A stretch of DNA of 25,291 nucleotides, from the NCBI GenBank assembly GCA_011065225.1, contig JAAKFC010000003.1, positions 1 to 25,291 of the forward strand, read 5' to 3'. Positions within the stretch are counted from its first letter, which is position 1; each line of letters starts with the position of its first letter. The DNA is from Chlamydiota bacterium. Its GTDB lineage: Bacteria > Chlamydiota > Chlamydiia > Chlamydiales > Rhabdochlamydiaceae. The notes below the pieces were generated by a model, which was not told the origin of the DNA, searched no databases, and was given only the letters and a program-made list of their open reading frames with translations. Shown piece by piece: positions 6,632-13,770 of the stretch. The translations under genes and the position numbers were made by a program.

Positions 6632-8047
6632 ATGAAAAATTACTTTATTCCTTCCGTTCTTGTAGGAAAAATTCTATTTGCCCAAGCAATACCCAACGGA
6701 GACTGGTCTGGCATATTGGATGTTGGAGGAATACAGCTCACACTTGTGCTCCACGTCGATCAGGATGAACAGGGAAAACTTCGTGCGAGTTTGGATTCTA
6801 TAGAACAAGGGATAAAAGGGATTCAAGTCGACACAATTCAAATCGAAGATAAAACTATAAAATTTTCCATTGAAAAGCTCAAAGCTTCTTATGAAGGGAT
6901 ATACAATGGAAATGAAATTTCGGGAAAATTTACCCAAGGAGGAATGAAAGCGTCTCTCATTTTTACGCGAGATGAAACAGCGAATGGAAAAGAATCGCAA
7001 AGACTACAACACCCCCAGCCGCCTTTCCCCTACCACACTGAGGAGGTTTCTTTTAAAAATTCTGCTGCAGATGTGACCCTTTCTGGCACCCTCACTCTTC
7101 CAAAAGGCAAAGGCCCATTTCCAGTAACTCTTCTCATTGCAGGCTCAGGACCATGTGATCGCGATCAATCCGGTTTTGGCCATAAGCCTTTCCTAGTCCT
7201 TTCCGACCACTTAGTTCGATGCGGAATCGCCACCTTACGCTTTGACAAACGGGGTGTAGAAAAATCCACTGGGAACTATGAAACAGCAACCAGTGGAGAT
7301 TTTGCCAATGATGTTCTTGCTGGGGTAGAATATTTAAAGACCCGCAAAGAGATACAACAGATTGGATTGATCGGTCATAGTTTAGGAGGAGGGATTGCTC
7401 CCCTGGTTGCAACCAATTCGAAAGACATCTCCTTTCTTGTCCTAATGGCCGGACCTGCAGTAAGCGGAGAAGAAATCCTTTATGAGCAAGGAGTTCTTCT
7501 TCAGCGTAATCTTAGAATCAGTGAAGAGCGGATCAAACAGGATCGTAAACTCCGTGAAAAGGTATTTGCGATTGTCAAACAGGAAACAGATTACAAAAAA
7601 GTCGAGCGAAAAATCCGCACAGAAATGGAAAAACACTTTGCCGCTGTGCCTCCAGATGCAAATGCATCGGGATCTGAAGGGATTGCTGTGATCCATCCGG
7701 ATCATATAGAAGAGATGCTAAAACGAATCACCACCCCTTGGTTTCGGTATTTTCTCACCTATGATCCAGGAAAATATTTGAAGCTAATAAAGGCCCCAAT
7801 TCTCGCCTTAGGTGCAGAAAAAGACTTGCAAATACCTCCTCAGCAGAATTTGCCCGTGATTGCAAAAATACTCAAAGAAGCAAAGCATAGTGACTATACT
7901 ATTTTGGAATTTCCAAGACTCAATCATCTTTTCCAAACTTGCAAAACGGGTGCCATCTCCGAATATACAACGATTGAGGAAACGATCTCACCCATTGCTC
8001 TCAATGCCATTTCCGATTGGATTTTGAAAAAAACAGAAGAGTCATAG
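6632..8047 (+). CDS. Exported alpha/beta hydrolase, serine aminopeptidase-like (COG1073 type)
   Basis: A 471-residue protein. A short N-terminal hydrophobic stretch (MKNYFIPSVLVGKILFAQA) looks like a signal peptide. Residues about 23-110 form a beta-rich domain (GDWSGILDVGGIQLTLVLHV...GKFTQG) of the kind that precedes many such hydrolases. The hydrolase domain starts near 135 and has LIAGSGPCDRDQSG, then FDKRGVEKSTG. The nucleophile Ser250 lies in GHSLGGG, the likely acid in LGAEKDLQIP, and the His in LNHLFQT, so the triad is intact. Relatives are annotated as esterases or peptidases; substrate unknown. AAAGG lies 10 bp before the ATG, inside the right arm of an AAAAAACCTT/AAGGTTTTTT inverted repeat (6571-6628). 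It converges on the Fic gene with 16 bp between stops. Confidence 0.85.
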   Translation: MKNYFIPSVLVGKILFAQAIPNGDWSGILDVGGIQLTLVLHVDQDEQGKLRASLDSIEQGIKGIQVDTIQIEDKTIKFSIEKLKASYEGIYNGNEISGKFTQGGMKASLIFTRDETANGKESQRLQHPQPPFPYHTEEVSFKNSAADVTLSGTLTLPKGKGPFPVTLLIAGSGPCDRDQSGFGHKPFLVLSDHLVRCGIATLRFDKRGVEKSTGNYETATSGDFANDVLAGVEYLKTRKEIQQIGLIGHSLGGGIAPLVATNSKDISFLVLMAGPAVSGEEILYEQGVLLQRNLRISEERIKQDRKLREKVFAIVKQETDYKKVERKIRTEMEKHFAAVPPDANASGSEGIAVIHPDHIEEMLKRITTPWFRYFLTYDPGKYLKLIKAPILALGAEKDLQIPPQQNLPVIAKILKEAKHSDYTILEFPRLNHLFQTCKTGAISEYTTIEETISPIALNAISDWILKKTEES

Positions 8048-8063
8048 TAGCAAAAACTAGCAA

Positions 8064-9149
8064 TCAATCTAAAAAATTTTCATAAGTACTTGCAAGTCGA
8101 TAACATCGGTTTTTATTGGATGGATTGACGATTTCCAAAAAACCTTCTTCAACCCAAGTTTTGCAAAGCTTTGCACTAGTTCTTGGTTTGAAACCAAATA
8201 ATTCTCCAATTTGGCGAGATGTGATTATTTCAAATTTTCTAAGCAATTCTAAAGCTCTCCGTTTCTTCGGATCTAATTGTCGCAATCGTTTTGATTGATC
8301 ATTTTCATCTTCAACAAACAGCATTTGATCGACTACTCGTTCAAAAGATGTTGCCATTCCCTTTAAGAAATATTCAAGCCAAGAAGTGATATCAGCTTCA
8401 GCCCTGCCCATATAATAATTATGAGATGGACCAATGCTGATTGCTGAATAATAATCTTCTAGTTCCCTAGCATAATACTCTTCAAGTGAGTAAATCCCTT
8501 TGAGATCATAAGCACTTAAATACATAAGTAAAGTAGTAAGCAATCGAGCAGTTCTCCCATTCCCATCATAATAAGGGTGAATCGTTGCAAATTGATAATG
8601 AGCAATTCCTGCCAAGATAGGCCCAGGAAGATTTCGATTTTCAGAAATCCATTGAATGAATCCCTGCATGAGTTGAGGGACATCTTTTGCTTCTGGGGGC
8701 AAATAAACAATAGTCCCCGTTCTGCTATCTTTTATCACATTTTGTTCATCACGATAAGGAGTAGCCTTCACTTTAGATCGACCATTTGCCATCACAAGTC
8801 CATGAATCGTTTTGATAAGAGCTTCTGTAATGAAAACTCTTTCCTCTGCCCATTTTTCGACTTGTTTTAAAGCTGTGAAGTATCCCTTGACTTCATGTTC
8901 ATCTCTCTCCCTACCCGGAAAATGTCCTTCATGTTTAATCACCTGTTTGACTTGATTAGGCTCCAAGCGATTGCCTTCAATCATTGTAGAATAATGCGTT
9001 GTGAGGAGGCGAGCTGTTTCCCTTAAGGTGGCGAGAACCTTAGGAGTCAATGGCAAATGGAGAACTTTCTCCTTCGCAGCCTCAATACGGAGCAAGTACT
9101 GAGTCATTTTGGTGGTGATCGTATATTTGGGGATAAATTTTATCGGCAT
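8064..9149 (-). CDS. Fic-family AMPylase-like enzyme with C-terminal winged helix
   Basis: A 361-residue protein. The active-site motif HPYYDGNGRTAR (191-202; canonical HPFx[D/E]GNGRxxR with Tyr for Phe) supplies catalytic His191, so it should transfer AMP or a related group from a nucleotide to a protein. STMIEGN at 54-60 is the inhibitory (S/T)xxxE(G/N) motif in its N-terminal, class II position; Glu58 would block ATP binding until released. The C-terminal 80 residues (LDPKKRRALELLRKF...RQIGELFGFKPRTSAKLC) form a winged helix-turn-helix, as in many chromosomal Fic proteins that may autoregulate. The start MPIKFIPKYTITTK fits the family. The start codon lies inside an array of 8-bp half-sites. 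The enzyme looks intact; the target is unknown. Confidence 0.9.
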   Translation of the reverse strand: MPIKFIPKYTITTKMTQYLLRIEAAKEKVLHLPLTPKVLATLRETARLLTTHYSTMIEGNRLEPNQVKQVIKHEGHFPGRERDEHEVKGYFTALKQVEKWAEERVFITEALIKTIHGLVMANGRSKVKATPYRDEQNVIKDSRTGTIVYLPPEAKDVPQLMQGFIQWISENRNLPGPILAGIAHYQFATIHPYYDGNGRTARLLTTLLMYLSAYDLKGIYSLEEYYARELEDYYSAISIGPSHNYYMGRAEADITSWLEYFLKGMATSFERVVDQMLFVEDENDQSKRLRQLDPKKRRALELLRKFEIITSRQIGELFGFKPRTSAKLCKTWVEEGFLEIVNPSNKNRCYRLASTYENFLD

Positions 9150-9197
9150 AATATCGGCACTTTATCTGCATTTCATTATGCCGATAAAATGCCGATA
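9141..9197. promoter_or_regulatory. Phased operator array in front of the Fic gene
   Basis: Five half-sites are visible. TATCGGCA occurs at 9141-9148 and 9152-9159, the degenerate TATCTGCA at 9163-9170, and the reverse complement TGCCGATA at 9179-9186 and 9190-9197. Within each group the spacing is exactly 11 bp, one helical turn, and the two groups face each other. The first site includes the start codon of the Fic gene. This geometry suits cooperative binding of a repressor, perhaps the winged helix of the Fic protein itself. The repeats are seen; the function is inferred. Confidence 0.7.
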
Positions 9198-9264
9198 AGT
9201 CAAGATGGATAGCAAGCTATTGAAAATGAATGATTTATCATGGATGCATTAAAGTTCGACTTTC

Positions 9265-9319
9265 TGACTAAAAAACGATATGTCGTAACATAGTCTTGAC
9301 TAAAAAACGATATGTCGTA
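9265..9319 (+). promoter_or_regulatory. Tandem 23-bp repeats forming promoter and operator of the ATPase gene
   Basis: Two identical 23-bp copies (9265-9287 and 9297-9319) are 32 bp apart. Each contains ACGATATGTCGT, with inverted arms ACGA/TCGT. In the second copy TTGACT (9296-9301) and TATTAT (9318-9323) make a good sigma-70 type promoter with a 16-bp spacer, and the palindrome lies between the boxes where a repressor would block it. The first copy has the weaker pair CTGACT/TAACAT at the same spacing. The start point expected from the second promoter falls at about 9330, next to the ATG at 9331. Confidence 0.65.
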
Positions 9320-9330
9320 TTATGGTCAAT

Positions 9331-10539
9331 ATGAAGAGGCTCTATGAAAACTTGATTCTCAAGCATCTTTCCGAATTGCGTCAAATGGCTTTTTTGATGG
9401 GGCCAAGGCAAGTGGGAAAAACGACATTGAGTCTAGACGTCGCAAAAAATTGGCCGCAGCATTTTTATTTCAATTGGGATAATCCAGCTGAAAGACTCCT
9501 TTTCATTGAAGGCCCTGCTGCAATAGCTTCCCAAGTCAATCTTGACGAGCTTATTCAAGAGATCCCCATTTTAATTTTTGATGAAATTCATAAGTTTGGA
9601 AAATGGAAAACTTTTCTGAAAGGTTTTTTTGATAAATATGAGAAAAAAACAAAGATAATCGTCACAGGAAGCGCTCGCCTGAATGTTTATAAGAAAGGTG
9701 GAGATAGTCTAATGGGACGTTATTTTTATTACAGGATCCATCCCCTCTCTGTAGCAGAAATTACGAGCCCATACATGATAGAAAATGAAATTCGAAGCGA
9801 TCCGAAACCCATTTCTGATGAAGACTGGGAGGCCCTTCTACAGTTTGGAGGATTTCCTGAGCCATTTATCCAACGATCAAAAAGTTTTTCGAGACGCCTT
9901 CAAACAATGCGTAAGGATCAACTTTTCTACGAAGATATTCGAGATGGAACTCGTATTCAAGAAATAGCTCATATGGAACTTCTTGCAGAACTTCTACGAA
10001 AACAAGCTGCAAAATCATTAGATTATCAATCTTTAGCAAAGAAAGTTCGGGTTTCTATCGATACGATAAGGCGGTGGTTAGAAGTACTTAAATCTTTTTA
10101 TTTTTGTTTTTCTATCCAACCATGGTCCAAAAATATTACCCGTTCTCTTCTAAAGGAACCTAAACTTTATTTGTGGGATTGGTCTTTAATCGAAGAAGAA
10201 GGACAGCGCAATGAAAATTTAGTTGCCAGCCATCTCTTGAAAGCCGTGCATTTTTGGACAGATTGTGGTTTAGGAGACTATGGCCTTTACTATTTGAGAA
10301 CAAAAGAACAGCGTGAAGTAGATTTTGTTGTTACAAAAAATGAAAAGCCTTGGTTTTTAGTGGAAGTCAAAACGAACAAAAACAGCATTTCAAAAGATCT
10401 ATATCGCTTTCAAAATGAAACGAAAGCCCAACATGCTTTTCAAGTAACCCTTGATCTTCCTTATGTCGATAGGAATTGTTTTGAAGAAAAAACTCCCATC
10501 ATCGTTCCAGCAAGGACTTTTTTATCACAACTAGTATAA
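9331..10539 (+). CDS. AAA+ ATPase with DUF4143 C-terminal domain
   Basis: About 402 residues. Walker A GPRQVGKTT is near residue 24, Walker B ILIFDEIHKFGKWK near 86, and the sensor segment IIVTGSARLNVYKKGGDSL with GRYFYYRIHPLS follows; this is the AAA_14 layout. The C-terminal DUF4143 part ends with EVDFVV...PWFLVEVKTNK, a PD-(D/E)XK-like nuclease signature. A winged-helix-like stretch (YQSLAKKVRVSIDTIRRWLE) lies between. The family is widespread in bacteria and archaea, often in accessory DNA, and its role is not established. An ATG at 9322 would add three residues but overlaps the inferred -10 box, so the ATG at 9331 is preferred, possibly on a leaderless mRNA. It is divergent from the Fic gene and just outside the putative island. 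Confidence 0.85.
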   Translation: MKRLYENLILKHLSELRQMAFLMGPRQVGKTTLSLDVAKNWPQHFYFNWDNPAERLLFIEGPAAIASQVNLDELIQEIPILIFDEIHKFGKWKTFLKGFFDKYEKKTKIIVTGSARLNVYKKGGDSLMGRYFYYRIHPLSVAEITSPYMIENEIRSDPKPISDEDWEALLQFGGFPEPFIQRSKSFSRRLQTMRKDQLFYEDIRDGTRIQEIAHMELLAELLRKQAAKSLDYQSLAKKVRVSIDTIRRWLEVLKSFYFCFSIQPWSKNITRSLLKEPKLYLWDWSLIEEEGQRNENLVASHLLKAVHFWTDCGLGDYGLYYLRTKEQREVDFVVTKNEKPWFLVEVKTNKNSISKDLYRFQNETKAQHAFQVTLDLPYVDRNCFEEKTPIIVPARTFLSQLV

Positions 10540-10552
10540 ATTTTTATAAGAC

Positions 10553-10568
10553 GATAGCGGTAGTCGGA
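10553..10568 (+). repeat. 16-bp copy of the tRNA-Met 3' end (candidate attachment site, left)
   Basis: GATAGCGGTAGTCGGA here is identical to 20990-21005, where it covers the last 14 nt of the tRNA-Met(CAT) gene plus 2 flanking bases. The two copies are in the same orientation, 10.4 kb apart. The accessory region lies on the 3' side of the tRNA, as expected for an integrated element. A chance 16-bp match in this window is improbable. No integrase was found in between, so integration is inferred. Confidence 0.6.
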
Positions 10569-10626
10569 CTTTGGGCCGGTTCGTGGCACATAGGCCACTT
10601 CACTTCGAGTCCGAACGCAGGCCAAA
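10564..10626. repeat. GC-rich palindromic element next to the tRNA-tail copy
   Basis: Outer arms TCGGACT (10564-10570) and AGTCCGA (10608-10614) enclose an inner hairpin GTGGC/GCCAC (10583-10587 and 10594-10598). TTTGGGCC and GGCCAAA flank the structure. The stretch is clearly richer in G and C than the AT-rich surroundings. It overlaps the end of the tRNA-tail copy. It could be an element end or a dispersed short palindromic repeat. No gene is seen between the ATPase stop at 10539 and the ATG at 10673. Confidence 0.6.
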
Positions 10627-10672
10627 TTATTGATGCTTTATTGTTTAAAGAAAAAAATATCGGAGTAGAGAT

Positions 10673-11092
10673 ATGATATGGACTTTTTTCTATGGATCAT
10701 GGATTGATCTCAAAATATTGAAAGAAAAAGATTTTTTTCCTGAACAACATGAAATAGCAAGACTTTATGGTTTCGGTATTTACATCCAACCCATAGCTAA
10801 TTTGATTCCCAGTGATTCCCAAGTGGTTTATGGAATTTTGCTAGCTACAACTAGGGAGAAGCATCAGAAAATTTTTACAGCCCTAACCCGGGGCACAATG
10901 GGGAGTATTTATCTGCCAGAGGCTGTATTAGTGGAAACTCTAGAGGGTAAATTGAAACCCGCTCTTTGCTATATCGCTTCCCGTGCAGAGCTAAAGCCCG
11001 CAAATCCAGATTATCTTAATCCTTTTGTCCAATCAGCAAAAGAATGGAAATTTCCTCAATGGTACATCAAGCATTTAGAAAGTTTTCGCTGA
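10673..11092 (+). CDS. Gamma-glutamylcyclotransferase-like (AIG2/GGCT fold) protein
   Basis: A 139-residue protein. The start MIWTFFYGSWIDLKIL matches the YGS(L/N) nucleotide-like opening loop of the AIG2/GGCT barrel. VVYGILLATTREK, then VLVETLEGKLKPALCYIAS, gives the strand pattern of this fold. The end (NPDYLNPFVQSAKEW, WYIKHLES) resembles the C-terminal helix region of gamma-glutamylcyclotransferase-like enzymes, which release 5-oxoproline from gamma-glutamyl compounds. I cannot assign the catalytic Glu with certainty. GGAG 7 bp before the ATG is the ribosome binding site. It is the first gene inside the putative island and has no obvious operon partner. Confidence 0.7.
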   Translation: MIWTFFYGSWIDLKILKEKDFFPEQHEIARLYGFGIYIQPIANLIPSDSQVVYGILLATTREKHQKIFTALTRGTMGSIYLPEAVLVETLEGKLKPALCYIASRAELKPANPDYLNPFVQSAKEWKFPQWYIKHLESFR

Positions 11093-11116
11093 TGAATTAG
11101 CCTTCAAAAACATAAA

Positions 11117-12163
11117 CTACGGAATGATTTTATTCTCTTTAAATGTACGAAATTTATCGAGAAACATTTCTTCTGTATCGACAAATTTATCAAAACCAAG
11201 TTTACGAAGATGGTTAAGATTAGAAATGACATCATAATCTGAATTGAAAAGGAAATCTCCGAAGCTCCAGGCAACGACTTTATTAAGAGGAATGTTTTGT
11301 AATTGATATTTTTCAATCATCGAATTCCATACGTTTTCATGAAGTGGCATTTGGTTTGAAAGCTTTATTTGTTGACGCAGACCGACTTCTATATGGAAAA
11401 ATTTCGCAACTTTGGGCCAGATATTCTCCCAACGAAAATAATCCCCATTCGCGATATTGATAATTTCTGATTTACAATTCTCACTTTGCGATGCCCAAAC
11501 AATTGTCTGTGCTAGTAGGTCAGAATCGGTCACCTGCACTAAGGCTTCATAAGCACCTCGGCTGCCTGGAAATTTCAAAGGTAGCCCAAGTTCCTTTGAT
11601 ATAGAGGCATAGACAGCAACCAGCAAAGCAATGTTCATCGGAAATCCAGCCGTTGTGCCACAAACTGCATCGGGCCTAAGTATCGTCCAGGTCCATTGCT
11701 TGCCAATCTGAGCTTCTTTTAACAAATCTTCTTGGGTAAAATAGAAATATTTATCTAAGGGGCGAGGATCTGTTTCAACTGCCGGGGTCTTGAAAGGACC
11801 TAAATGAGCACCATAGGCTTTTAGTCCTTGAATAAGTAAGACTCTTTTGAGTTTCGGAAGAGATGGAATCAAAGTAGATATGACATTTGAAAACATCAAG
11901 TGATTGATTTCAGTCTCTTCTTGATAACTTTGTTTTGACACAAATGCCGCATATACAACGACTGTAATATCTTTCAAATATTGTATAATTTGACTGATGG
12001 AATCATTACTTGTTATGTCGGCAGAAATATATTCTACATACTTGCTATCTGATGCTTTAGCTTTTCTAGAGAGACCGATCATAGGAAATCTTTGTTTGGA
12101 GCAATGTTTGACGACAGCATTCCCAATGACTCCAGTAGTTCCTATGACCAATATTTTATCCAT
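11117..12163 (-). CDS. PRISE-type atypical short-chain dehydrogenase (progesterone 5-beta-reductase/iridoid synthase-like)
   Basis: A 348-residue SDR. The Rossmann motif is VIGTTGVIGNAVV (about 6-18). The central signature QGLKAYGAHLGPF, then YFYFTQEDLL, then TILRPDAVCG...PMN matches the PRISE subfamily, where the catalytic residues lie in such Lys/Tyr segments rather than in the classical YxxxK. FPGSRGAYEALVQVTDSDLL and INIANGDYFRWENIWPKVA follow the family pattern to the C-terminus. Members reduce activated enones with NADPH; bacterial substrates are mostly unknown. AGGG precedes the ATG. An inverted repeat TTGACC(C)TAAG/CTTAGGTCAA lies upstream between 12165 and 12234. It stands alone in the island and is probably acquired. 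Confidence 0.75.
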   Translation of the reverse strand: MDKILVIGTTGVIGNAVVKHCSKQRFPMIGLSRKAKASDSKYVEYISADITSNDSISQIIQYLKDITVVVYAAFVSKQSYQEETEINHLMFSNVISTLIPSLPKLKRVLLIQGLKAYGAHLGPFKTPAVETDPRPLDKYFYFTQEDLLKEAQIGKQWTWTILRPDAVCGTTAGFPMNIALLVAVYASISKELGLPLKFPGSRGAYEALVQVTDSDLLAQTIVWASQSENCKSEIINIANGDYFRWENIWPKVAKFFHIEVGLRQQIKLSNQMPLHENVWNSMIEKYQLQNIPLNKVVAWSFGDFLFNSDYDVISNLNHLRKLGFDKFVDTEEMFLDKFRTFKENKIIP

Positions 12164-12312
12164 TTTGACCCTAAGGTTTATTTTTCTTTTGCCTAAGTAA
12201 TATTTAATTGTTCACATATATCAGCTTAGGTCAATATTAAAGGGTATCGTGAACCAGGGAAAATACATAAAAATCTATTCTTGAGAGATATTGCCCTCCT
12301 GACAGAAAGTAG

Positions 12313-12540
12313 ATGCCTTTAATTCATTGGAAGTATCACGTGATAACACAGGATTTAATCAGTCTATTTGGGGATAAACCCGACCCTCGAGCGGTCCTAA
12401 AAAGCTCTATAGCTTAAACGATATCCTTGCTATTGCTATCCTAGCGGTTATTTGCGCGGCAGATACTTGGGTTAAACTCCAAAATTTTGGCATAGCTCTC
12501 CACGAATGGTAAACCAAATTTTTGGAGCTGGGATATTGAA
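12313..12540 (+). pseudogene. ISAs1-family transposase remnant (N-terminal part only)
   Basis: This lies in the otherwise gene-free stretch 12164-12680. In one frame it reads DLISLFGDKPDPRA. After a frameshift near 12400-12412 it continues SLNDILAIAILAVICAADTW, then VKLQNFGIALHEW, a stop, and TKFLEL. This is the DPR...HSLxDILxIALxAVICGADxW...EW opening of ISAs1-type (DDE_Tnp_ISAs1) transposases, with at least one frameshift and one internal stop. The DDE catalytic part is absent. It is a dead insertion-sequence fragment marking past transposition. The remaining bases on either side show nothing else I can name. Confidence 0.75.
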
Positions 12541-12680
12541 ATGATCGACGCTTCCTACTATTTCAAAAACAATCACAAAAAATAATCCCATTTTCTGAGT
12601 AAATCTGAATACCTATTGCCAAAGAAAAAAAATCTGGTTAGATTGTAAAGAAATTATTTTAATAGTGAGGGGTATGTAAA

Positions 12681-12953
12681 ATGCTAGGAAATCAATTGGC
12701 TACAGTCTTCAGTAGAACTGAATTAACAGATGGTACTTTTTCTTGTCCGGGTGCTCAGGGAGTTGTTTTAGACGAACACGTTATTCTTGAAGATTTAAAA
12801 TTCTTAAGCAAAAGAGTTAAAGAGAATCTTTTGAGTCGGTTTTTAGAGACCCGATGCGATCAGTTTCTTGTCCTTTTCCGTGATTGGAGTATAGGGCTAT
12901 TTAAACCTGACGATGTCGTGGTTATCTCTGTAGATGATTGGAAGGTGTTTTAG
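12681..12953 (+). CDS. Hypothetical protein, 90 residues
   Basis: I do not recognise it. It is a soluble, mixed-charge protein without a signal or membrane segment. It begins MLGNQLATVFSRTELTDGTF and ends IGLFKPDDVVVISVDDWKVF. GAGGGG about 8 bp before the ATG is a usable ribosome binding site, and TTGCCA/TAGATT with a 17-bp spacer at 12616-12644 could be its promoter. The terminase-like gene starts 2 bp after its stop, so the two are probably one operon and may both derive from a phage or plasmid. Confidence is for being a real gene. Confidence 0.5.
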   Translation: MLGNQLATVFSRTELTDGTFSCPGAQGVVLDEHVILEDLKFLSKRVKENLLSRFLETRCDQFLVLFRDWSIGLFKPDDVVVISVDDWKVF

Positions 12954-12955
12954 TT

Positions 12956-13281
12956 ATGCCAAGACGATATGCGCCCAATGGAACAGGAGCTAAAACAGGT
13001 CAGGGAAGGCCTAGGATCAAGAAACAAGCAGGACGCCCAACTAAGCACGATCCACGCTTTGATGAGATAGCTGGCAATTTTGCTCGAATGGGTATTGCGA
13101 CTATGAAATTGCTGAGAAATTAGACATTTCTATTCCTACTTTCTATGAATGGGTTCGGGTTTTCCCTGAATTTCTTAAGTCAATAAAGGATGGCAGGGCG
13201 CAGTCAATGACAGGAATGGCCTATAAGGCCGTATTAAAGGCTCTAGAAGGCGGTAAAAAGAAAAAGTCGTTGTTAGGGTAA
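12956..13281 (+). pseudogene. Frameshifted small-terminase-like HTH protein gene
   Basis: The first frame gives MPRRYAPNGTGAKTGQGRP, then GRPTKHDPRFDEIAGNFARM, then hits a stop at 13121. Shifting frame near 13097-13104 continues the family sequence: YEIAEKLDISIPTFYEWVRV, then FPEFLKSIKDGRAQSMTG, ending at 13281. Together this is the GRPTKY...A..LGIS..T.Y.W...FPEF pattern of phage terminase small subunit-like and related DNA-binding proteins. A one-base deletion has broken it, unless the shift is programmed or a sequencing error. In an intact phage it would bind packaging sites; no large terminase gene is present. The end lies 3 bp before the acetyltransferase start in the same frame. Confidence 0.7.
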
Positions 13282-13284
13282 AGA

Positions 13285-13770
13285 ATGCAGAATGTGTCGA
13301 AATGGTTCTATGGGCAGGGTTTAAAAAACACCCTTGAGCACTTGGATGAATTCCTCCAGGGTTCATCACTATCGCAATATTGGCTAGGTTACGATAAAGA
13401 CAACCCTATTGCCTTTTTCATTACCTCCTTCATCCGCAAACCTGATGACGATTTAACTCGATGGTGTATTGAAGAGGGTGATGCGATTACCCTCGACATG
13501 TTGATTGGTAACACCGATTATCTAGGGAAAGGACTTTCCCATATCTTGATTCAAGAGTTTCTTGCTAGTCAATTTCCTCTAGTGGCAGAGGTGCTTATCG
13601 ATCCTGAAGCGACAAATTTGCGTGCTATTCACATATACCAAAAGGTTGGTTTTACGATCTTAGGAGAATTTATCCCGTCGCATAGTCCTAATCCGCATTA
13701 TATGATGCGATTAAACATGAGAGAATTGATGACTAGTTTAAAATTAATGCATAAGGAGGAACAACAATGA
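13285..13770 (+). CDS. GNAT acetyltransferase, aminoglycoside 6'-N-acetyltransferase-like, N-terminally shortened
   Basis: A 161-residue protein. YWLGYDKDNPIAFFITSFI is the central sheet, ITLDMLIGNTDYLGKGLSHI is motif A with the acetyl-CoA loop, and DPEATNLRAIHIYQKVGF is motif B; this closely follows the AAC(6')-Ib/Acetyltransf_8 pattern. Relatives begin about 25-30 residues earlier with a strand leading into the segment here seen as VSKWFYGQG, so the start appears cut where the gene meets the terminase remnant. No good ribosome binding site precedes the ATG. Activity and substrate are uncertain: it may be a remnant, and relatives include both drug-modifying and other acetyltransferases. Its stop overlaps the next start (ATGA, 13767-13770). 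Confidence 0.7.
   Translation: MQNVSKWFYGQGLKNTLEHLDEFLQGSSLSQYWLGYDKDNPIAFFITSFIRKPDDDLTRWCIEEGDAITLDMLIGNTDYLGKGLSHILIQEFLASQFPLVAEVLIDPEATNLRAIHIYQKVGFTILGEFIPSHSPNPHYMMRLNMRELMTSLKLMHKEEQQ

Noticed and set aside
10553..10568. A second tRNA gene
   Set aside because: Only the last 14 nt of the tRNA are present; no cloverleaf can be formed upstream or downstream.
12477..12526. Inverted repeat CTCCAAAATTTTGG / CCAAATTTTTGGAG as IS terminal repeats
   Set aside because: Both arms lie inside the recognisable transposase coding remnant, so they are not the ends of the element.
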